A stretch of 64,000 bases of DNA from CALNXN01 sp942490645 (GCA_942490645.1 CALNXN010000002.1:248001-312000); one strand, 5' to 3'. Shown: positions 43,847-52,930, counted from the stretch's first letter. Notes: generated by a model not told the origin, from the sequence alone. Numbers and translations are program-made.

Positions 43847-44130
43847 CAGCTTTTTCCGTTCAGCCGGTCACGCAGCAACTTGCCGGTCTTGAAGAAGGGC
43901 ACGTGCTTTTCTTCGACGTGTACCGTCTCGCCAGTGCGCGGATTGCGCCCCACGCGGGCATCGCGTTTCTTGACCGAAAACGCACCGAAACCGCGCAACT
44001 CCACCCTATCGCCCCGGGCCATTGCGCCGGTCACTTCTTCGAAGATGGTGTTCACGATGCGCTCGACATCTCGTTGATATAGATGTGGATTTTCGTCTGC
44101 GATCTTTTGGATCAATTCCGACCGGATCAT
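43846..44130 (-). CDS. ihfB: Integration host factor beta subunit
   Basis: 94 residues from the ATG at 44130. The HU/IHF signature 'GFGAFSVKKRDARVGRNPRT' is present. The Pro of the DNA-inserting tip lies in the same segment. It bends DNA as a dimer with IhfA. First gene of the lapA-trpF unit. Confidence 0.95.
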   Translation of the reverse strand: MIRSELIQKIADENPHLYQRDVERIVNTIFEEVTGAMARGDRVELRGFGAFSVKKRDARVGRNPRTGETVHVEEKHVPFFKTGKLLRDRLNGKS

Positions 44131-44488
44131 GGATGCATCCCCCGCGCTTTTGAATTCGCGCGTTATGTCGCGCGTATTCACAAACTATATGAACAAACAG
44201 CGCGCACGGGAAGTGAGCGCCAGCCTCTTGGTTGCCTTTTTTGCACGAGCAGCCGGGATATTTTGCACATTTTACAATTCAGACCCGCGCGCGCGCACCA
44301 ATTCGGACCATCGCCCAGTTGCCGCAATGCAGCATTTTTGTCATGATTCGGAAGCACATAGGGCTGCCCATTGCCTCCGCACATCGACCACTCCGGCCCC
44401 ATAACAAATGCGTGTGCCCTCTGGTGGTACGCCGTGTCTCGGCCCACATCTGGACCACAGCAACACGCATCAACAGAAAGACCACCCC
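44131..44488. other. 358-base divergent promoter region
   Basis: Contains the promoters of ihfB (minus) and the YHS protein gene (plus). No reading frame or RNA gene is supported, and no clear promoter boxes could be chosen. Confidence 0.4.
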
Positions 44489-44947
44489 ATGCCTCTCAAC
44501 CGTCGCACCGTTCTGCTTTTTGCCGCCACAGCACCCGTGGTAGCCCTTCTCGCCCCATCGGCCTTTGCCCAAGACATGCCGGTCTACGCCGACGATGGGG
44601 TGGCGGTAGACGGCACCGATGTGGTGGCCTATTTCACCCAAGGCGCACCGGTACAGGGCGATGCGGGCATCACGCACGACTGGAACGGCGTCACGTGGCA
44701 GTTCTCGACCACTGCGAACCGCGATGCTTTTGCCGCCCAACCCGAACGCTATGCGCCGCAATACGGCGGCTACTGCGCGTGGGCCGTTAGCGAAGGCTAC
44801 ACCGCCTCAACCACGCCCGAAGCCTGGAAAATCGTGGACGACAAGCTCTACCTCAACTATTCGCGCCGCATCCAACGCCGCTGGGAGCGTGACATTCCAG
44901 CACGTATCACCGCAGCGGATGCCAATTGGCCCGGGGTTTTGAACTGA
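44489..44947 (+). CDS. YHS-domain exported protein
   Basis: 152 residues with an N-terminal signal that begins 'LNRRTVLLFAA' (twin Arg, Tat-like) and ends near APSAFAQ. The YHS motif is 'YGGYCAWAVSEG' near residue 92. YHS domains are thought to bind metal. The C-terminal 'LNYSRRIQRRWERD' pattern is shared by this family. Single gene; function unknown. Confidence 0.85.
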   Translation: MPLNRRTVLLFAATAPVVALLAPSAFAQDMPVYADDGVAVDGTDVVAYFTQGAPVQGDAGITHDWNGVTWQFSTTANRDAFAAQPERYAPQYGGYCAWAVSEGYTASTTPEAWKIVDDKLYLNYSRRIQRRWERDIPARITAADANWPGVLN

Positions 44948-44949
44948 TC

Positions 44950-45216
44950 TCAGCCACACACGGCCACAAAGGCCTGGCCCTTGCGCTTGTGCATCTCGCC
45001 CAGTTGAAAGGCTGTCACCCGTTTGCCCAACGCTTTGCAGTCGGGAGATATCCATTTCTGAACCTCGGCAGGGGTCCAGTTTTTGCCAAAGTGACCGCGC
45101 AGTTGCACCTGTCCTTGGACACTTTTGGTGGAGTAGTTGAAAAAGTTGTCTTTTCCGGCCGCTTGCGCGCTGGCAGCGGTCAGACAAAGTACAAGGGCGA
45201 TTAAAATTGGGCGCAT
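44950..45216 (-). CDS. Small exported protein of unknown function
   Basis: 88 residues. Signal peptide MRPILIALVLCLTAASAQA, then about 68 residues with two Cys that could pair. Its stop lies two bases from the convergent YHS gene stop. Family not recognised. Confidence 0.65.
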   Translation of the reverse strand: MRPILIALVLCLTAASAQAAGKDNFFNYSTKSVQGQVQLRGHFGKNWTPAEVQKWISPDCKALGKRVTAFQLGEMHKRKGQAFVAVCG

Positions 45217-45551
45217 GCGTGTTCTCTTGTTACGTGGACTTTTGATATTTCTGCCACCAAATCAAGGCGAGAATTTGACTTGGGTTCATTCATTTGGGTT
45301 TGGCTGAACCTTGGCCTGCATCTTTCCAGAATCTCCGCGCTTCGGGCCAAGATGACCGAAAAGAAGCCAGACACCACGATGCCCCGATGTCTGCAGATGA
45401 TGGCTCAGGCGATATCGTATGAACGGCATCAGTCGGAGCGCTAATCCGCCGTTCTTTATGGCCCATCACGGGTATTTGCGGCGGCGCGCTTGTAACTGCC
45501 ACATGTCCACCACACCTGTGATCCGTGCGAACATTTCGCCCTGAGGATATC
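45217..45551. other. 335-base intergenic region
   Basis: Lies between a small exported protein gene and the antiporter gene. I see no gene, RNA or strong repeat in it. Confidence 0.4.
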
Positions 45552-46475
45552 ATGGACTACGCCTTCGTTTTGGTCGGACTGGTGGGTCTGTTTTTCGGGG
45601 GCGAGGCTCTGGTACGCGGCAGCGTCGGCATCGCGCAACGCCTGGGCATCTCCCCGTTTCTGATCGGATTGACTGTCGTTGGGTTTGGCACTTCAACGCC
45701 GGAGCTTCTGGTGTCATTGGATGCAGCACTGCGCGGCGTGCCCGATATCGCGCTTGGCAATGTGATTGGCTCCAACATCGCCAACATTCTGCTGGTGCTT
45801 GGATTGACAGCCCTGATCTGGCCCATACGTGTAGGCGCCAGCGCAACGGTTCTGCGTGATCTATGCGTGATGCTGGCAACTGCCGCCGTACTTGTCCCGA
45901 TATTTGCCAGCGGCCAGATCGCCCGCCTGCCAGCGGCTGCACTCGTTCTGGCGCTCTTTGGCTATTTGTTCTGGACCTACCGACAGAGTGCAGGCGCCAC
46001 GCCGGACGAACACTGCGTCAAAACAGGACCAACCTCGGGCTTTTTGGTATCGGTTTTCTGGTCCATTGGCGGTTTGGCCGTTTTGATGCTCGGCGCACGG
46101 TTCTTGGTGGATGGCGCTGTGTCCATCGCTCAGGATTTTGGCATAACGGAAGCATTCATCGGGTTGACCATCGTCGCAGTGGGAACGTCTTTGCCAGAAC
46201 TCGCCACATCAATCATCGCGGCGTTCCGGCGGCAATCTGACATTGCGATCGGCAATGTGATCGGCTCCAACATCTTCAACATTCTGGGTATTTTGGGGCT
46301 GACCGCCGTGATCACTCCAATCCCGGTTGCCACGCGGTTTCTCAGTTTCGATCTGCCTGTCGCCATTGCGGCATCACTTGTCATGGTGGGTTTGCTGCTC
46401 TCACGCCAAAGTATCAGCCGCAAAGCCGGTTTGTTTCTGCTGTTCAGCTATGCCGTTTACCTGTGGAAAGCATGA
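45552..46475 (+). CDS. Calcium/sodium antiporter (CaCA family, YrbG-like)
   Basis: 307 residues and about ten hydrophobic segments in two homologous halves. The alpha repeats are 'GFGTSTPELLVSLDAA' and 'AVGTSLPELATSIIAA', each followed by GNVIGSNI. These carry the ion-binding residues of the family. It exchanges Ca2+ for Na+ or H+ across the inner membrane. Confidence 0.93.
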   Translation: MDYAFVLVGLVGLFFGGEALVRGSVGIAQRLGISPFLIGLTVVGFGTSTPELLVSLDAALRGVPDIALGNVIGSNIANILLVLGLTALIWPIRVGASATVLRDLCVMLATAAVLVPIFASGQIARLPAAALVLALFGYLFWTYRQSAGATPDEHCVKTGPTSGFLVSVFWSIGGLAVLMLGARFLVDGAVSIAQDFGITEAFIGLTIVAVGTSLPELATSIIAAFRRQSDIAIGNVIGSNIFNILGILGLTAVITPIPVATRFLSFDLPVAIAASLVMVGLLLSRQSISRKAGLFLLFSYAVYLWKA

Positions 46476-46500
46476 CGCCTTCACAGACCGTTCCATCCAC

Positions 46501-46532
46501 AAAAAAGGCCCCGCAAATCGCTCTGCGGGGCC
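46501..46532 (-). terminator. Terminator after rpsA
   Basis: Nine-bp stem GGCCCCGCA (46507-46515) / TGCGGGGCC (46524-46532), followed on the minus strand by six T residues. It lies 24 bases past the rpsA stop and 30 bases past the convergent antiporter stop. Confidence 0.85.
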
Positions 46533-46555
46533 CTTCAAATTTCTGATCGAGACGC

Positions 46556-48235
46556 TTACTTCTCGTCGTCGCCTTTCAGCGCCGCACCAAGGATATCGCC
46601 CAGCGATGCACCGGAGTCCGAGGAGCCATACTGTTGCACGGCCTCTTTCTCTTCGGCAATCTCGCGCGCCTTGATGGACACGCCCAAACGACGGGTCTTG
46701 TTGTCGACGTTGGTGATGCGCACATCAACCTTGTCACCGACAGAGAACCGCTCGGGGCGTTGTTCGGCACGATCACGCGACAGGTCGGAGCGGCGGATGA
46801 AGGACTTCATGCCTTCGTATTCCACTTCGATGCCACCTTCTTCGATCGCGGTCACATTGACCGTCACGATGGAGCCACGCTTCACGCCGCCCACGGCTTC
46901 GGCGAACTTGTCGCCACCGACACCCTTGATCGAGAGGCTGATGCGCTCTTTCTCAACGTCCACTTCGGAGACAACGGCCTCAACCATGTCGCCTTTGCGG
47001 TAGTTCTGGATGGCTTCTTCGCCGCGCTCGTCCCATGAAAGGTCGGACAAGTGCACCATGCCGTCGATGTCGCCGGGCAGGCCCACGAACAGACCGAATT
47101 CGGTGATGTTCTTGACTTCGCCTTCGACCTGCGTGCCCTCGGGGTGTGTTTCAGCAAACACTTCCCATGGGTTGCGCTGAGTCTGCTTGAGGCCCAGAGA
47201 CACGCGGCGCTTGGCCCCGTCGATTTCCAGAACCATGACTTCGACTTCCTGAGAGGTCGACACGATCTTGCCGGGGTGCACGTTCTTTTTGGTCCATGAC
47301 ATTTCGGAGACGTGAACCAGACCTTCGACACCGGCTTCCAACTCGACGAATGCGCCGTAGTCGGTGATGTTGGTCACGCGGCCCGTGTGCACGGATTCCA
47401 GCGGGTATTTCGCGGCCACCAGATCCCATGGATCTTCCTGCAACTGCTTCATGCCCAAGGAGATGCGGTGCGTCTCTTTGTTGATCTTGATGACCTGCAC
47501 CTTGATCGTCTCGCCAATCGTCAGAATCTCCGACGGGTGGTTCACACGGCGCCATGCCATGTCGGTGACGTGCAGCAGACCGTCGACACCGCCCAGATCA
47601 ACGAACGCACCGTATTCGGTGATGTTCTTGACCACACCGTCGACCGTCTGGCCTTCGGTCAGGTTGCCGATAACTTCGGCGCGCTGTTCGGCACGGGATT
47701 CTTCGAGGATCGCACGGCGCGACACAACGATGTTGCCCCGGCGACGGTCCATCTTGAGGATTTGGAACGGTTGTTTCAGACCCATCAGCGGACCCGCATC
47801 GCGCACGGGGCGCACATCGACCTGAGAGCCGGGCAGGAACGCAACGGCGCCGCCCAGGTCCACGGTAAAGCCGCCTTTGACACGGTTGAAGATCGCACCT
47901 TCAACGCGTTCTTCGTCAGCGTAGGCTTTTTCCAGACGATCCCAGGCTTCTTCACGGCGCGCCATCTCACGGGAAATGACCGCTTCGCCACGGGAGTTTT
48001 CGACCTGACGCAGGAACACTTCCACTTCGTCGCCGACTTCGATCTTGGGCGCTTCGCCCGGATCTGCGAATTCTTTGAGATCAACGCGGCCTTCCATCTT
48101 GTAGCCGACATCGATAATGGCCTGGCCCGCTTCGATTGCGATCACCTTGCCTTTGACAACAGACCCTTCTTCGGGTGTGTCCATTTCGAAGCTTTCGTTC
48201 AAGAGTGCTTCAAACTCATCCATCATATTTGCCAT
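46556..48235 (-). CDS. rpsA: 30S ribosomal protein S1
   Basis: 559 residues with six S1 RNA-binding repeats; good examples are 'GVVKNITEYGAFVDLGGVDG' and 'GRVTNITDYGAFVELEAGVE'. It binds mRNA leaders and brings them to the 30S subunit. In many bacteria cmk is directly upstream, but here cmk is 2 kb away. The leader contains a promoter-like sequence and a terminator-like hairpin, listed separately. Confidence 0.97.
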   Translation of the reverse strand: MANMMDEFEALLNESFEMDTPEEGSVVKGKVIAIEAGQAIIDVGYKMEGRVDLKEFADPGEAPKIEVGDEVEVFLRQVENSRGEAVISREMARREEAWDRLEKAYADEERVEGAIFNRVKGGFTVDLGGAVAFLPGSQVDVRPVRDAGPLMGLKQPFQILKMDRRRGNIVVSRRAILEESRAEQRAEVIGNLTEGQTVDGVVKNITEYGAFVDLGGVDGLLHVTDMAWRRVNHPSEILTIGETIKVQVIKINKETHRISLGMKQLQEDPWDLVAAKYPLESVHTGRVTNITDYGAFVELEAGVEGLVHVSEMSWTKKNVHPGKIVSTSQEVEVMVLEIDGAKRRVSLGLKQTQRNPWEVFAETHPEGTQVEGEVKNITEFGLFVGLPGDIDGMVHLSDLSWDERGEEAIQNYRKGDMVEAVVSEVDVEKERISLSIKGVGGDKFAEAVGGVKRGSIVTVNVTAIEEGGIEVEYEGMKSFIRRSDLSRDRAEQRPERFSVGDKVDVRITNVDNKTRRLGVSIKAREIAEEKEAVQQYGSSDSGASLGDILGAALKGDDEK

Positions 48236-48320
48236 GTGGCGTCGTTTTCCTAACTAGTTTTGTTATCTGGCCGTGCGGTTGTCTCCGCCGGTCTTTGGGG
48301 TTCAGGTTGGTCAGACGTCA

Positions 48321-48353
48321 GAAAAACAACAAAGGGCCGGTGCGCACCGACCC
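48321..48353 (-). terminator. Terminator-like hairpin in the rpsA leader
   Basis: On the minus strand GGGTCGGT-GCGC-ACCGGCCC forms an 8-bp stem with one G-U pair, followed by TTTGTTGTTTTT. No minus-strand gene lies upstream, and rpsA starts 86 bases downstream. It may attenuate rpsA or end a short leader RNA. Confidence 0.6.
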
Positions 48354-48402
48354 TGCCTGCAGACTGACGCCCGGGGCTTTTGACACCCCTTAGACGAGGC
48401 TG

Positions 48403-48431
48403 CGTATAGGCCAAGGTATCAAAGGTTGCAA
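48403..48431 (-). promoter_or_regulatory. Sigma-70-like promoter for rpsA
   Basis: Minus-strand TTGCAA (48431-48426) and TATACG (48408-48403) with a 17-base spacer. Predicted start of transcription is about 48396, giving a leader of about 160 bases. Confidence 0.5.
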
Positions 48432-48557
48432 GCCTTACATGCAAGGGGTTCGGCGATGTTTTGCCCCCGCTATGAATGGCAAGAAGCCCCGCCGCTGAGA
48501 CGAAATTCTTGACTTTGGCGGTCTGATGGCCACGCTATCCATCAGAAGGGCCTAACC

Positions 48558-48989
48558 ATGCACCTAAGCTATGTCTTATACGCGTCGCGCCTTACAAGCG
48601 CCTTGGATCGCGAAACACTCAGCGAAATACTGGACACCAGCCAGCGCAACAACGCGCGCAACGGCCTATCTGGGTTCTTGCACGTGGAGGCACCCAACAT
48701 CGTACAGTTCATAGAAGGCCCACACACCATGCTGCAGGCCACAATGGACCGGATCAAGCAAGACCCGCGTCACGAAGGTCTGCAAATTCTGGACCAAGGC
48801 GCGTTTGAGCGGCGCTACTTTGATGGCTGGACCATGGCGCTGGTGGATTACACGACCTTTTCGCTGGCCGATCTGGCGGCGGTCAAAGAGGGCAAGTTGT
48901 CGGACATGACAAGCTTTGATCCGCTGGACCTGATCAGCATCTTGTCGGCGAATGCATCCTATCTGCGGATGCAGCCGCGCGTCGGCTAA
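48558..48989 (+). CDS. BLUF-domain blue-light photoreceptor
   Basis: 143 residues, a single BLUF domain. The flavin-site Tyr8, an Asn at 31/32, Gln50 in 'IVQFIEGP' and the Trp91/Met93 pair in 'FDGWTMAL' align with the residues that drive the BLUF photocycle. 'RIKQDPRHEGLQIL' is also family typical. There is no output domain, so it probably signals through a partner protein. Its stop overlaps that of the convergent gene by three bases. Confidence 0.9.
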   Translation: MHLSYVLYASRLTSALDRETLSEILDTSQRNNARNGLSGFLHVEAPNIVQFIEGPHTMLQATMDRIKQDPRHEGLQILDQGAFERRYFDGWTMALVDYTTFSLADLAAVKEGKLSDMTSFDPLDLISILSANASYLRMQPRVG

Positions 48990-49531
48990 AGCTCCTGACC
49001 CTTCTTGAGCAATTCCTCCAGCAATCCCTGATAAATGTCATTGCTGTCTCCGCCACCGAATATCTGCGCGCCCCCGGTGTAGGTCTGCCCGTAAGTGCGG
49101 GCCACGTTGATCGTCTGGATCAGCCCTGACAGAAATTGCGCGCGTTCCAGCGGGCTGAGCGGGTGAATAAACACCCCCCAGAGTCGCCCGTTCGCCACGG
49201 CATAGCGTGCATCGAGAGCGGAATCGAAGTTGGCCTGCATCAGACGCATCAGCTCTTCGGGTTCCAACCCTTCGGCAGAGCGGATTGGCACCATCGCGCG
49301 CATCCGGTCAGCCAGTGGATCGGCGATGACCATGACCGGAATGTCCTCCAGAGTGAATTGCACCACATTGCCCTGCCGTACCGCATCAGGATCCACCGCT
49401 GCGATGATCTCCGACAGGCGCGCGATCGTCATGGGCGCCTCGACGGGTGGCTCGACGTCCTGTGCGGCCACAAAACTGGCCATCATGGACACCAAGATCG
49501 CGATGACCAAACGGTTGATAATACGGGGCAT
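48986..49531 (-). CDS. Exported protein of unknown function
   Basis: 181 residues from the ATG at 49531 behind AAAGGA. Signal peptide ends near ASFVAA. The mature chain has 'TIARLSEIIAAVDPDAVRQG' followed by alternating beta and helix. This loosely resembles YbjN/type III chaperone-like proteins; I would not name it more exactly. No Cys. Confidence 0.65.
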   Translation of the reverse strand: MPRIINRLVIAILVSMMASFVAAQDVEPPVEAPMTIARLSEIIAAVDPDAVRQGNVVQFTLEDIPVMVIADPLADRMRAMVPIRSAEGLEPEELMRLMQANFDSALDARYAVANGRLWGVFIHPLSPLERAQFLSGLIQTINVARTYGQTYTGGAQIFGGGDSNDIYQGLLEELLKKGQEL

Positions 49532-49644
49532 GGCAGATCCTTTCAGACACAATATCTGAACAGGCTACCGCGCAACCGCTTCACGCGCCAAGCACCCTTT
49601 GGTGATCACACTGCGGGCGTCAAAATCACTAGCGTGCGCTCCGG

Positions 49645-50376
49645 ATGCTCGCTAGGGTTGACGCTATTGATTGTTTAAGGATTTTCGCTCTGGAACTGAC
49701 CTTGGAATCTGCGCTGTCACCGGGCGGCATGGTGGGGCATCTGTCTTATCTGCTGCTGGTGATTTCGATGCTCATGCGGTCCCTGACGACGCTGCGTATT
49801 CTTGTCATCGCCTCCGCACTCGCCGCGATCACCTATGATGTGGTCTGGCTCAAAGACCCGGTTGGCGTCTTTTGGGAAACCTTGCTGGTCACCGTCAACG
49901 TCGTGCAAATCGCTCTGCTGTGGAGCGCAAACAGGCGCGCGCGCTTTACCGAAGAGGAAAGCGAGTTCATCGCGCGCCGCCTGAGGCGGGTGTCACGTGC
50001 GGACGCGCGACGGCTGATAAACATGGGAGTCTGGGCTGACGGGGCGGTCGGCACAGTGTTGACCACCCAGGGCCAACCCGTTGAAAACCTGATTTATCTG
50101 GTGGATGGGCGCGTTGATATCTATCTGGATGGCAAGATCGTAGGCACCTGCCGACCCGGCAATTTCGTCGGTGAAATGTCGGTGTTGGATCAAGCCCCGG
50201 CATCTGCCACGGCCGTGGTCGGACGCACGTCGCGCTACTGGCTGATTTCAAGCGAACGGCTGCGCAAACTGCAAGTCGCCAACCCCGAGGTCGCCGCCGC
50301 TTTGGAAGTCGGCATCGCCCATGATCTGCGGCGCAAAATCCTCACCACCAATGCCTCCGCAGTCGAAACAGCCTAG
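49645..50376 (+). CDS. Membrane protein with cyclic-nucleotide-binding domain
   Basis: 243 residues from an ATG at 49645 that lacks a good ribosome binding site; an in-frame ATG at 49729 is possible. About three hydrophobic helices (roughly 29-95) precede a cNMP-binding fold: 'ENLIYLVDGRVDIYLDGKIV' and 'GNFVGEMSVLDQAPASATAV'. The Arg that usually grips the phosphate is Ala/Ser here (PASAT), so classical cAMP binding is doubtful. The layout resembles Popeye-like proteins. Convergent with cmk, four-base overlap. Confidence 0.75.
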   Translation: MLARVDAIDCLRIFALELTLESALSPGGMVGHLSYLLLVISMLMRSLTTLRILVIASALAAITYDVVWLKDPVGVFWETLLVTVNVVQIALLWSANRRARFTEEESEFIARRLRRVSRADARRLINMGVWADGAVGTVLTTQGQPVENLIYLVDGRVDIYLDGKIVGTCRPGNFVGEMSVLDQAPASATAVVGRTSRYWLISSERLRKLQVANPEVAAALEVGIAHDLRRKILTTNASAVETA

Positions 50377-50984
50377 CGCCGCGCCTCGATTGCGGCAATC
50401 GCTGCGGCAACCGCATCGTCTATCGACATCTGCGACGTGTCGATAATCACCGCATCATCTGCGGGTTTCAGCGGTGCGGCGGCGCGGTCACTGTCGCGGG
50501 CATCGCGTTCGCGTACATCTGCAAGCACCTGTGCAGGCGTCACCTGCGCCCCCTTGGCCACCAGCTCATCGTAACGCCGGGTGGCGCGAACTTCGGCACT
50601 GGCGGTCACGAACAGCTTCACCTCTGCCTGCGGGCAAATCACCGTGCCAATGTCACGCCCGTCCAGAACGGCCCCCCCCGCCCGCCGGGCAAAGCTGCGT
50701 TGAAAATCAAGCAGGGCGGCCCGCACCTCCGGCAAAACCGCAACGCGCGAGGCGGCTTGCGCCACTTCAGGGCTGCGCAGATCATCCGCTGTCAGGTCGT
50801 CGGCGCGCAGGTCGCGCGCCGCCTGCCCCGGCGCCACCCCCAAAAGCATCCGCGCCCCAACCGCCCGATACAGCAGCCCGGTGTCCAGATGCGCACAGTC
50901 GAAATGCGCCGCCACCGCCTTGGAAATCGTGCCCTTGCCCGCAGCGGCCGGCCCGTCGATTGCGATGGTAAAGGGCTCGGTCAT
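50373..50984 (-). CDS. cmk: Cytidylate kinase
   Basis: 203 residues with P-loop 'IDGPAAAGKGTIS' (about 9-21), CMP-binding 'LDTGLLYRAV' and 'LDGRDIGTVICP'. Phosphorylates CMP and dCMP. Overlaps the upstream membrane protein gene by four bases. Confidence 0.95.
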   Translation of the reverse strand: MTEPFTIAIDGPAAAGKGTISKAVAAHFDCAHLDTGLLYRAVGARMLLGVAPGQAARDLRADDLTADDLRSPEVAQAASRVAVLPEVRAALLDFQRSFARRAGGAVLDGRDIGTVICPQAEVKLFVTASAEVRATRRYDELVAKGAQVTPAQVLADVRERDARDSDRAAAPLKPADDAVIIDTSQMSIDDAVAAAIAAIEARR

Positions 50985-51511
50985 CTAAAGCGACCAGACA
51001 CGACGCGCCGCGATGCCGCCACGACAAGCAAAACCAACGTCAGGCTCAGCAGTGCGCCGCCGAAAGCAGACTTCAACACAGTTGCCTGAGAGGCTGCGGA
51101 CACAAGGTCTTCGGTGATCGTTGCGCCGCCCAAAAGGGCTGCCACACGGGCGTTCTCTACATAGTCAAAGATTGCCGATGTCGCTGCGATCAACGCAACA
51201 CCAAAGTGCAAAACACGCGACCAAGACGGCGTCAGCGCGCGGATCGTCAGGGTCGCCCAAAGGGCCAGCAACACCGGATAGACGATATCAAGCCGGTGCT
51301 GCACGGTTAAGTAATAGACACGCCCCTGCTCGCTCAGCGCGGACAGAAAATTGCGTGCCTCGTCAAACGAATACCCCATCGGGCGCAGATCAAAAGGGCG
51401 CGCACCGCCAGCTTGTTGTGCAATGTAAGGCAAGGTCCAAAAGACCATCACCAAATAAACGCCAAGCATTGCCGCTGTCAAAATCCAGTATAATTCGCGG
51501 TTGCGGCTCAT
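50981..51511 (-). CDS. Four-helix membrane protein of unknown function
   Basis: 176 residues with about four hydrophobic segments (10-30, 75-92, 100-118, 150-168) and short loops. No motif was recognised. It is translationally coupled on both sides (four-base overlaps with aroA and cmk), so it is made with these housekeeping enzymes. Confidence 0.7.
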   Translation of the reverse strand: MSRNRELYWILTAAMLGVYLVMVFWTLPYIAQQAGGARPFDLRPMGYSFDEARNFLSALSEQGRVYYLTVQHRLDIVYPVLLALWATLTIRALTPSWSRVLHFGVALIAATSAIFDYVENARVAALLGGATITEDLVSAASQATVLKSAFGGALLSLTLVLLVVAASRRVVSGRFR

Positions 51512-52860
51512 GCGTTCGCACGCACCAGATGTGCGCCCAACTCGGTCATCAATGGCTCGAAAATCGGGAATGACGTGGCGATCGGGCCGCCGTCATCCAC
51601 GCTCACCGGCTTTTGCGCGGCCATGCCGAGGATCAGAAACGACATCGCGATGCGGTGATCGAGATGGCTGGCGCAGGTGGCCCCGCCGGGCACATTCCCG
51701 TGCCCCAGACCGGTGACCGTCCACCAGTCGGGGCCTTCGTCCACGGTCACGCCATTGGCGCGCAAGCCAACGGCCATCGCATCGATCCGGTCGCTTTCCT
51801 TGACGCGCAACTCCTTTACGCCGCGCATCACCGTTTGGCCTGTGGCAAAGCTCGCCACGACCGACAACACCGGGTATTCGTCAATCATCGAGGCGGCGCG
51901 CTCGGGCGGGACTTCGATGCCGTGCAGATCGGGGGAAAACCGCGCGCGCAGGTCGGCCACAGGTTCGCCGCCCTCGATGCGTTCGTTCTCATATGTCAGG
52001 TCCGCGCCCATCTCGCGCAGCGTCGTATAGAGCCCGGCCCGCGTCGGGTTCAGCCCGATGCCCGGCACCAACACGTCCGAGCCCGGCACGATCAGGGCGG
52101 CACAGACCGGAAAGGCCGCCGAACTTGGATCACGCGGCACGTCGATGGATTGCGGTTGCAATTCGGGTTGACCGGTCAGGGTGATGACGCGACCTTCGTC
52201 GGTGTCCTCCACGGTAATCTCGGCGCCAAAGCCCGCCAGCATTCGTTCGGTGTGATCGCGTGTCGCCTCCTTCTCGATGACGACGGTCTGGCCCGGTGCG
52301 TTCAACCCGGCCAGCAACACCGCCGACTTGACCTGCGCGGAGGGCACCGGCACCGTGTAGCGCACCGGCACCGGGTTGGCCGCGCCCACGATTGTCATGG
52401 GCAAACGACCGCCCGCACGCCCCACCGCCTGCGTGCCAAAAAGCGCCAGAGGGTCCGTAACACGCGCCATCGGGCGGCCATTGAGCGAGGCATCACCGGT
52501 GAAGGTGGCACAAATAGGCGACGTGGCCATCGCCCCCATGATCAGCCGCACTCCGGTGCCGGAATTGCCACAATCAATCACGTTCTCAGGTTCGGCAAAC
52601 CCGCCGACACCGACACCGAAGACCGACCAATTGCCGTCCCCCAGATCGGTCACCTCCGCGCCGAATGCCCGCATCGCGCGCGCCGTGTCCAGCACATCCT
52701 GCCCTTCGAGCAGGCCACTGATGCGGGTCTCGCCCACCGCCATCGCCCCGAGGATCAAAGAACGGTGCGAAATGGATTTGTCGCCCGGCACCTGCGCCTG
52801 TCCCGTCAATGGCCCGGACGGGCGGGAGGTCATGGGGATGGGCGCGCCGTGGCTGGACAT
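51508..52860 (-). CDS. aroA: 3-Phosphoshikimate 1-carboxyvinyltransferase (EPSP synthase, class II)
   Basis: 450 residues. Class II features: 'PGDKSISHRS' (about 25-34), 'NPTRAGLYTTLREMGAD', 'SMIDEYPVLSV' and 'LRVKESDRIDAM'. It joins phosphoenolpyruvate to shikimate 3-phosphate in the shikimate pathway. In the PEP-site segment 'DCGNSGTGVRL', residue 101 is Gly, where the glyphosate-tolerant CP4 enzyme has Ala. Upstream of cmk in an overlapping unit. Confidence 0.95.
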   Translation of the reverse strand: MSSHGAPIPMTSRPSGPLTGQAQVPGDKSISHRSLILGAMAVGETRISGLLEGQDVLDTARAMRAFGAEVTDLGDGNWSVFGVGVGGFAEPENVIDCGNSGTGVRLIMGAMATSPICATFTGDASLNGRPMARVTDPLALFGTQAVGRAGGRLPMTIVGAANPVPVRYTVPVPSAQVKSAVLLAGLNAPGQTVVIEKEATRDHTERMLAGFGAEITVEDTDEGRVITLTGQPELQPQSIDVPRDPSSAAFPVCAALIVPGSDVLVPGIGLNPTRAGLYTTLREMGADLTYENERIEGGEPVADLRARFSPDLHGIEVPPERAASMIDEYPVLSVVASFATGQTVMRGVKELRVKESDRIDAMAVGLRANGVTVDEGPDWWTVTGLGHGNVPGGATCASHLDHRIAMSFLILGMAAQKPVSVDDGGPIATSFPIFEPLMTELGAHLVRANA

Positions 52861-52930
52861 AGAGGACTTCCGGTATTGGTGGTTTGTTCAAACTTGGGAT
52901 AGCGATTGCGCGCCACAGGGTCCAGCCCTG

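Larger units (their letters stand above)
48236..48557. other. 320-base region: rpsA leader and BLUF gene promoter
   Basis: The minus strand carries a promoter-like pair and a terminator-like hairpin. Nothing else was recognised. Confidence 0.45.

Noticed and set aside
47312..48253. Long plus-strand frame opposite rpsA
   Set aside because: It is the mirror of the highly biased S1 coding sequence and has no features of its own.
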